From assembly GCA_036873135.1 (NCBI GenBank), contig JAPTYO010000008.1:27492761-27556760 (forward strand): 64,000 nucleotides of DNA, read 5' to 3'. Below, piece after piece: positions 57,281-64,000 of this stretch (positions are counted from its first letter, which is position 1; each line of letters begins with the position of its first letter). The notes below the pieces were generated by a model, which did not search any database, was not told the DNA's origin, and saw nothing but the letters and a program-made list of their open reading frames with translations. Origin of the DNA: Clarkia xantiana subsp. parviflora. Taxonomy: Eukaryota > Streptophyta > Magnoliopsida > Myrtales > Onagraceae. The position numbers and the translations under genes were made by a program.

Positions 57281-57973
57281 TATTAGTCGCCTTTAGTGGT
57301 GCAAGTTGTTTATCGTTTTGATTCGATGTAAACAGGTTTTGAGTCATCAATGAATAAAGAGGTTGCTTCCGATCAGATTGTTCTTAGATTTATTATTCTA
57401 AGTATAGTTAAATCGCCTTAAGTGGTGTGGTTAAATTGCCTTAAGTGGCAAGGCTAAATCGCCTTAAGTGGTGTGGTTAAGTTGCCTTAAGTGGCATGAC
57501 TAAATCGCCTTAAGTGGTGTGGTTAAATTCCCTTAAGTGGCATGGTTAAATCGCCTTAAGTGGTGTGGTTAAATTGCCTTAAGTGGCATGGCTAAATCGC
57601 CTTAAGTGGTGTGGTTAAATCGCCTTATCTGGCGTAGTTAAATCGCCCTAAGTGGCGTGGTTAAAACGTCTTAAGTGACGTGTTGAATCGCCTTAAGTGG
57701 CGTGGTTAAATTACCTTAAGTGGTGCAATGATAATGGGAACCAAAATAAATTTATATTATAAAGGCCTGAAGATTCATGACAGGAGAAGGAAATTACAAG
57801 GATTCCAAAAATAAAGCGTTAAGCTTGGTCCTTGGCAGCATCGAGGGGAGCAGAGTCCACGAGATCCGTGGCAGAAGATTTTTTGTAAAGTTAAAAGCCT
57901 TTAATGCCAATATCGGGAGGTCCGGAGTTGGAAGACACGACGAACTGTAAGTCCCTCATGTCTTGGGGGCAAA
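57281..57973 (+). repeat. Element A 3' region: GCCTTAAGTGGYG tandem array and polypurine tract
   Basis: About 57411-57730 holds some 14 copies of a 23-bp-class unit (AAATCGCCTTAAGTGGTGTGGTT and variants). They alternate in pairs that form a roughly 46-bp higher-order unit. The rest is non-coding. CTTGGGGGCAAA (57962-57973) is the polypurine tract next to the 3' LTR. Confidence 0.85.
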
Positions 57974-58569
57974 TGATGGGTTTCGATATAGCCGTTAGGC
58001 CCATTAACAACGAGTAAACGGTGAGTAGGCCCACTGGGCTCCAAAAGAGGCCTAGAGGACCAATATGAGGGGTCCCGACAAGGTCGGTCCCGATATATGA
58101 GCTGGACGCTCCCGATGGAATGCCTTTGAGTAGGCCCCGATGTTGAATCCCTGAGGATTTTGGCCCTGTCCCGATAACGAGAGGCCCCGAGCGGTGACCA
58201 AAGGAGATAACTCTGGAGTCCCCGATATCCGTCGGGACTTGCCACCAGAGGATGAGGCCGAGAAACACGCCCACTATCAGCGTAGTGGGGAAGTGGCCGA
58301 GATAAATGGAACGTGGGCTAACTGCCCCTGGCAGTTATCTCAACAGGTAACTAGGGTAACTCCTCCCCTATATAAAGGAAGGAATTACCTCAGAACGGAC
58401 ACTGACACTCATACTCTCATACATACTTGCCTACATCGAGATACTCATTTAAGCATCGGAGAGGGATTCTGGGTCACCGCCCGGTCTATCCCTTTTTGCA
58501 GGATTACTTGGAGCAAAGGAGTTCAGACCTCCGTCAAGAACGTGCCAGAGTTCCAACCTTGATCCAACA
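57974..58569 (+). repeat. 3' LTR of element A
   Basis: Direct repeat of 51164-51758 with TATATAAA at 58369-58376. The differences from the 5' LTR are mostly single substitutions, many of them transitions. CTCAC follows. Confidence 0.94.
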
Positions 58570-59140
58570 CTCACTAGGACCGTGTGGCTAAACCCGCACG
58601 GTACAAGGCACATGCACATCGCGCGGTTCACCCAATGAACCGCGCAATGTGCACACCCCTATTCGGACAAAATAAATTGTCAGTGCGGCAATCATGCGAG
58701 GCATTTTGGCACCGCTCAGACCTTCTGAGCACAAATATCTACATGGTGTTTTCACTCCCCGCTAGCACACATATCTACATGGTGTTTTCACACTCCGCTT
58801 GAGCCCTTTTTGGCGCATATATCTACTTGGTGTTTTCACGCCCCGCTTGAGCTCTTTCAGATGCATATATCTACATGGTGTTTTCACACCCCGCTTAAAC
58901 CCTTTCGAGTATGCAAGATAACGGCTTAGGCACGTTGGTAGCGGCATCGTCCAAAACGATCCACATAAACACACATCACGTAAACTCCTCCTATCGTTGA
59001 AACGAGCTCGACATAACTCCAGCCTAAAGCAACACGATTGTAATCCCGGAATAGGATAAACCTTTCTAGAATTAGGAAATGTTTGGTAACGGGGATAGCA
59101 TACCCAAATTAACAGGGCAGCACACATACATCATCGTAGT
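58570..59140. repeat. Spacer between elements A and B; possible CACTA transposon end with hairpins and tandem repeats
   Basis: With element A removed, the sequence reads CTCAC-TAGGACCG, i.e. CACTAGGACCGTG, a CACTA-like end. Two hairpins follow: ACCGTG/CACGGT arms at about 58579-58602, and a 17-bp-arm hairpin at 58614-58652 (GCACATCGCGCGGTTCA and TGAACCGCGCAATGTGC, loop CCCAA). 58731-58910 has four diverged copies of a 36-49-bp unit around ATATCTACATGGTGTTTTCAC. No coding sequence is seen. The other end of such a transposon would lie beyond element B. Confidence 0.45.
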
Positions 59141-59772
59141 TGTTGGATCACGATTGGAACTCTGGCACGTTCTTGAAGGAAGTCTAAACTCCTTTGCTCC
59201 AAGTAATCCTGCAAAAAGGGATAGACCGGGCGGTGACCCAGAATCCCTCTCCGATGCTTAAATGAGTATCTCGATGTAGGCAAGTATGTATGAGAGTATG
59301 AGTGTATGAGTGTCAGTGTCCGTTCTGAGGTAATTCTTTCCTTTATATAAGGGAGGAGTTACCCCAGTTACCTGTTGAGATAACTGCCAGGGGCAGTTAG
59401 CCCACGTTCCATTTATCTCGGCCACTTTCCCACGTTATGTCTTTTCAGGCCACTTCCCCACTACGCTGATAGTGGGCGTGTTTCTCGGCCTCATCCTCTG
59501 GTGGCAAGTCCCGACGGATATCGGGGACTCCAGAGTTATCTCCTTTGGTCACCGCTCGGGGCCCCTCGTCATCGGGACAGGGCCAACATCCTCAGGGATT
59601 CAACATCGGGGCCTACTCAAAGGCATTCCATCGGGAGCGTCCAGCTCATATATCGGGACCGACCTTGTCGGGACCCCTCATATTGGTCCTCTAGGCCTCT
59701 TTTGGAGCCCAGTGGGCCTACTCACCGTTTACTCGTTTTTAATGGGCCTAACGGCTATATCGAAACCCATCA
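59141..59772 (-). repeat. 3' LTR of element B
   Basis: This 632-bp copy is the reverse complement of the element A LTR (minus strand TGATGGGTTTCG ... GATCCAACA). It is about 36 bp longer, mainly from an extra GGCCACTTTCCCACGTTATGTCTTTTCA-type segment near 59420-59450, next to a duplicated GGCCACTT(T/C)CCCAC. The TATA region on the minus strand is CTTATATAAAGG (about 59341-59352). Confidence 0.92.
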
Positions 59773-60632
59773 TTTGCCCCCAAGACATGAGGGACTTACA
59801 GTTCGTCGTGTCTTCCAACTCCGGACCTCCCGATATTGGCATCGGAGGCTTTTAACTTTACAAAAAATCTTCTGATGCGGATCTTCTCATCCATGATTCC
59901 CCGATATTTCGAGGATAACCACCAAATCCGAAAAGATTTCTCGGTTACTCAACTATTAAATGCAGTGGGTGATGAAGCGACGGCTTGGGTACCCGTGTCT
60001 GCTTTTTCTGAAAAAGCACTTTTTAGTCGTTTTGTCGTTAGCGTCTCAACGACTCAGGTTGAAACGTTTCGTCTTCAACGGTCCGGATTGGAACGTCTCT
60101 TCGGCTATCTTCTCTCCTATAAAACCCCCAAATCTTGGCACTATTACTTCTCCTGTCATGAACCTTCAGGCCTTTATAATATCAATTTATTTTGGTTCCG
60201 ATTATCATTGCACCACTTAAGGTGATTTAACCACGCCACTTAAGGCGATTTGATCATACCACTTAGAGTGATTCAACACGTCACTTAAGACGTTTTAACC
60301 ACGCCACTTAGGGCGATTTAACTACGCCACTTAAGGCGATTTAACCACACCACTTAAGGCGATTTAGACATGCCACTTAAGGCAATTTAACCACACCACT
60401 TAAGGCGATTTAGCCATGCCACTTAAGGCAATTTAACCACACCACTTAAGGCGATTTAGCCATGCCACTTAAGGCAATTTAACCACACCACTTAAGGCGA
60501 TTTAACTATACTTAGAATAATAAATCTAAGAACAATCTGATCGGAAGCAACCTCTTTATTCATTGATGGCTCAAAACCTGTTTACATCGAATCAAAACGA
60601 TAAACAACTTGCACCACTAAAGGCGACTAATA
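59773..60632 (-). repeat. Element B 3' region with tandem array and a segment not found in element A
   Basis: 60211-60510 is the reverse complement of the GCCTTAAGTGGYG array of element A, with about 13 units. Next to the LTR, TTTGCCCCCAAG (59773-59784) is the polypurine tract. About 59875-60160 has no counterpart in element A, where a shorter different sequence lies between the array and GATTTTTTGTAAAGTTAAAAGCC. The reading frames across it show no recognised domain. Confidence 0.75.
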
Positions 60633-61560
60633 TCAGGCATGACATTTCTTCAAGTGTTCACCACTAAAAGAACGCTTCAACACATTGCCATCGAGGTCTT
60701 CCAACTTATACGCATTTCGAGCTGGCATCCCCACGACCTTATAAGGTCCTTCCCATTTTGGTGACATCTTGTTGATCCGATACAAAAGGGTAAATTCGTT
60801 CCGACGCCAGATCAGTTCTACGACATAGAACTGTCGAGACTTGACTCGCCGATTGTAATATCTGGCCGTTGCCAAGCGTATCCGAGCCTGGGCCTCATCG
60901 GGATTCCGCCTCTTCTCTTCGACCAAGTCCAAGTCCAGACGCCTCATTTCATCATTCGACAGAGGTTCATAATACCTCGTCCGATGGGATGCCACAGCTA
61001 TTTCAACGGGAGCGACTGCTTCCGTGCCATAAACAAGGCCAAACGGAGTCTCCCCAGTCGATTGTTTGGGTGTTGTTCTAACAGCCCAAAGCACATTTTC
61101 CAGCTCGTCCAGCCATTTGCCCTTCAAGGCATGGACCCTCTTCTTCAGGCCATCCATCACGATCTTGTTGGCTGACTCCACCTGTCCATTGGTTTGAGCA
61201 TGATGGATAGAGGCTGTCCGATGCTCAATTTTCAGTTCCTCCAGGTACTCCTTCCACTGGACCCCGTTAAACGGAGGGCCGTTATCACTGATCAACACCT
61301 TAGGGATCCCATATCTAAATATAATACGGGTCTGGAGGAATTTGAGGATATGATTCCCCGTTGTCTTGGCCAATGCCTTAGCTTCTATCCACTTTGAGAA
61401 ATAATCAATAGCCACAAGCAAATATTGGCACTGACCTTTTGCAATTGGAAGGGGTCCCACCAAATCGATTCCCCATTGCGCGAAGGGCCAAGCACTCTTG
61501 ATGGACGTCAGATCGGCCAAGCACTCTTTCGGGGCATACCTCTGGCAAGCGTCACAGGAT
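60633..61560 (-). pseudogene. Element B integrase core and C-terminus
   Basis: A long open frame (295 codons from 61520) carries WGIDLVGP, ISDNGPPF and QTNGQVESAN, the DDE catalytic residues, and an uninterrupted C-terminal region ending GEHLKKCHA. It has neither of the two stops seen in element A. The zinc-binding end is damaged upstream: a 37-nt deletion relative to element A at about 61565 and a replaced segment near 61530. Confidence 0.88.
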
Positions 61561-62759
61561 CGGACTAGCCCAGGTTCAGCACTTTCCTCACGATGGATCG
61601 GGCACCTTCATGACAAGCCGAGTATCCTTCGTGCACCTCCCTAAGGATCCGATCTGTATCGGGCTCAGCCACACATTTCAAGTAAGGAGTTGAATACCCC
61701 TTTTTATACAGCTGATTGTCCACCATCACATAATTGACCGCGATTCGGCGTAATTTGCCAGCTGCTACTTCATCATCGGGGACTGCCCCCGTAGTCAGGT
61801 ACGCGGCTATAGGGGTCATCCAAGTGGGCTCCTTCGATCCGGTCTCAATGGCACATACCTCCGATTGATCGGTGGTTGACAGGATCACCTTCTCCAAGAA
61901 GTGCACCTTACGACTTTCATCGAGGGGTGCCCCCAAGGCGATCTTGCTCAAGGCATCTGCTTCCACATTATCCTCCTTCGGGATCGCCTCAATATCGAAG
62001 CTCTTGAAACTCTCCTTCAAGGTTTGCACCTCATGAAGGTACTTTTTTCATCATCGGGCTCTTTGCTTCGTATCGCCCCGGGACTTGGTTCACAATCAAG
62101 CTAGCATCACACTTCACCTTTAATTGACCAACTCCCGTTCCTTTGGCAATCTTGAGGCCGGTGATGAGAGCCTCATATTCAGCTTCATTGGTGGTGGCCC
62201 TAAACGTCAAGGCCAAGGCATATCGAAGGGGCTCGCATCCACCTGGCGGTATCAGTACGAACCCTGCTCCCGATCCTTCTGAACTTGAGGAGCCCTCGGT
62301 ATACATCTCCCAAGTGTCTTCATCATCGGGCTGTTCTGACTGCTCTGCCATCGGGACCTCCATGGTTGCCCCCTCTATAGGGCCCGCTTCTTCTAGATCG
62401 GGGGCTGTAAACTCTGCTATGAAATCCGCCAACGCCTGGCCCTTAATAGCCGTTCTCGGAGCAAAGTGAATGCGGAACTCACTAAGCTTGACTGCCCATT
62501 TCACTAATCTCACCGACGCATCAGGTCGGTTCAAAAAATGTTTCAAGGGCTGATTCGTCAAAACAGTAATCTCATGCGCATGGAAGTAAGGTCTCAGCTT
62601 CCGAGTAGTAACAATCAACGCATAAAGATACTTCTTAACGGCGGGATAATTCATTTCAGACTTGGCAAATGCCTGGAATGGGCTTCGCCAACGGCGGGAG
62701 GGTGCGGAGGTGCTGCTTGAGTGCCTGAAACGCCTCTTCGCACTTGGCAGTCCACTCAA
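61561..62759 (-). pseudogene. Element B RNase H remnant, second RNase H and integrase zinc region
   Basis: The first frame (62759-62031) gives MNYPAVKKYLYALIVTTRK, AIKGQALADFIAEF, MYTEGSSSSEGSGAGFV and NEAEYEALITGL. The first catalytic Asp of the second RNase H has become Glu (TEG for TDG). An indel near 62045 shifts to the second frame (62029-61565), with EADALSKIALG and REVHEGYSACHEGARSIVRKVLNLG. The frame then stops at the 37-nt deletion. Confidence 0.82.
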
Positions 62760-63759
62760 ACTTCTTGGTTGCCCTCAGCACTTCAAAGAACGGCATGGAT
62801 CGGTCGCTTGCCTTGGACAGGAGGCGATTCATCGCGGCCAATCGGCCATTCAGCACCTGCACCTCCCGTTAGTTCGTCGGGGACCTCATCTCCTCGATCG
62901 CCTTCAGCTTCTCAGGGTTCACCTCGATTCCCCTCTGGCTCACCATGTAGCCCAAAAACTTCCCCGAGTGCACTCCGAAGGCACACTTGGTCGGGTTCAA
63001 GCGAACTTTATGAAGCCTAATCCGCTCAAACGCCGTGGCCAAGTTGTGAACATGATCCTCGGCCTGTCGGGACTTCACCAGTATATCGTCCACATAGGCC
63101 TCCATCGTCTTCCCCAGCATATCCCCGAACAGCTTGTTCACCATCCTCTGATAAGTTGCACCGACATTGATCAGTCCAAAGGGCATGACATCATAGTGAT
63201 AAATGTCACTATCAGCATAAAAAGCGGTGTGGGGGGCATCCTCCTTGGACATCTTGATCTGATTGTAGCCGGAGTAGGCATCCACAAAGCTCAGCAACTC
63301 ATGTCCCGATGTGGCATCCACCAGCTGGTCGATCCTCGGGAGCGGATAGCAATCCTTCGGGCATGCTTTGTTCAGGTCACGAAAATCAACACACATCCGC
63401 CACTTACCATTGCTCTTCTTCACCAGGACTGGGTTGGCGACCCAGGTATGGAATCGGAGCTCCTTAATAAATCCAGCATCGAGCAACCTGCCCACCTCTT
63501 GCTGGATCGTGATCTTCTTGTCTGCACCCATCGGGCGCCTTCTCTGTGCAATCGGCTTGATCGCGGGGTCAATCTTCAGCTCATGAGTGATCACATCGGG
63601 GCTGATTCCTGGCATGTCACTCGGGGACCAGGCAAACAGCTCCTTGAACTCCTTCGACAAATCAATCAGCTCTTGGGCCCTCTCCTCAGACAGAGTGGAC
63701 CCGATTTTCACCATCCTCAGACATAGCCTCCCGATTCTTCCTTCGAGTGGCATTGACAT
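62656..63759 (-). pseudogene. Element B reverse transcriptase
   Basis: A nearly complete RT in one frame: LFAWSPSDMPGI, MCVDFRDLNKACPKD, SGYNQIKM, MPFGLINVGATYQRM, AYVDDILVKS (YVDD), NPTKCAFGV, GIEVNPEKLKAIEEM. A stop at 62869-62871 (after RSPTN) interrupts the same frame, which then continues to 62656 and ends at LAKPIPGICQV. At its start about 100 nt are missing relative to element A, which joins the end of the protease linker directly to MVKIGS in a shifted frame (near 63715-63725). Confidence 0.88.
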
Positions 63760-64000
63760 AGCACTTCCTGGAGGCCACCTGATCGCCCTTGACCTCCCCG
63801 ACTCCGTGGTCGGTCGGAAACTTCATCTTCTGATGGACAGTTGAGGCAATTGCCCCCATCGGGTTGATGGTGGTCCTCCCGATAATTGCATTGTAAGTCC
63901 CCGCAGACTCGACCACCACGAACTCCACGTCCCTCTTCTCCGACTTCCAACCACTACCGAACTCAACCGGTAAGGTAATCATCCCCACCGGGTAAGAGGT
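63717..64000 (-). pseudogene. Element B protease C-terminal part (cut by window edge)
   Basis: The frame from the window edge to about 63717 reads MITLPVEFGSGWKSEKRDV, VVESAGTYNAIIGRTTINP, MGAIASTVHQKMKFPTDHG and VASRKCYVNATRRKNREAM. It matches element A 53800-54066 almost residue for residue. The active-site Asp lies beyond the window. Confidence 0.85.

Larger units (their letters stand above)
51164..58569 (+). mobile_element. Element A: complete Tat/Retand-like Ty3/gypsy element, 7.4 kb
   Basis: LTRs of 595 and 596 bp (51164-51758 and 57974-58569) have perfect CTCAC duplications at 51159-51163 and 58570-58574. The coding order on the plus strand is Gag, protease, RT, RNase H, second RNase H, integrase. 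A tandem-repeat 3' region and a polypurine tract follow. By eye the two LTRs differ at about 15-20 positions, around 97 percent identity, so the insertion is young. Frameshifts and stops in every domain make it non-autonomous. Confidence 0.95.
59141..64000 (-). mobile_element. Element B: second copy of the element A family, opposite orientation, right end outside window
   Basis: Reading on the minus strand from the window edge: protease, RT, RNase H, second RNase H, integrase, the tandem-repeat region and the 3' LTR, which ends at 59141. The sequence is very close to element A throughout. Gag and the 5' LTR lie beyond 64000. The 5 bp outside the LTR are GTAGT (59136-59140). Several deletions make it defective. 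Confidence 0.93.

Noticed and set aside
1..64000. CRISPR arrays, bacterial operons, riboswitches, tRNA or rRNA genes
   Set aside because: The tandem repeats lack spacer structure, no cloverleaf or rRNA sequence was recognised by eye, and the window is clearly plant nuclear DNA.

Overview
This is a stretch of nuclear DNA from a flowering plant. It holds one ordinary spliced host gene inside a thick layer of transposable elements. The evidence is plant-type Ty3/gypsy Tat-lineage LTR retrotransposons (one Ogre-like, several Retand-like), a Ty1/copia element primed by initiator Met-tRNA, a hAT-type DNA transposon, MITEs, and a casein kinase 1-like gene with 14 coding exons. Ogre-type elements suggest a eudicot, but the species cannot be read from the sequence.

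Layout. (1) 1-16325 is a Tat-type element on the minus strand, cut by the left window edge. Its leader is split by a 12.9 kb Ogre-like element (2677-15541, minus strand). The Ogre element has ORF1, gag-protease, an intron, RT-RNase H, a second RNase H and integrase. (2) 16326-17014 is unassigned flank. (3) 17015-38321 is a very long LTR element bounded by the perfect 5-bp duplication GTGGT. It carries gag and protease remnants and tandem repeats. On its opposite strand it carries a spliced-looking accessory gene, but no reverse transcriptase of its own. A copia element (24588-34201, duplication GGAGT) has inserted into that antisense gene, and a hAT-like element (29274-30631) sits inside the copia element. 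(4) 38322-51163 is gene space with MITE-like repeats, the casein kinase 1-like gene (coding exons 40973-44497), a possible LINE remnant and other inverted-repeat elements. (5) 51164-58569 is a young, complete but frame-disrupted Tat element on the plus strand (element A, perfect duplication CTCAC). (6) 58570-59140 is a spacer that may be the end of a CACTA transposon. (7) 59141-64000 is a close relative of element A on the minus strand (element B), cut by the right window edge.

No retroelement here encodes an intact polyprotein. Stops and frameshifts are frequent, and several are TGG-to-TGA or CGN-to-TGA-like changes expected of methylated repeats. By nesting, the order of events is: outer Tat element, then Ogre; long Tat element, then copia, then hAT. 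Elements A and B share an identical RNase H deletion, so a defective lineage was copied. The only gene likely to serve the host is the casein kinase 1-like kinase.
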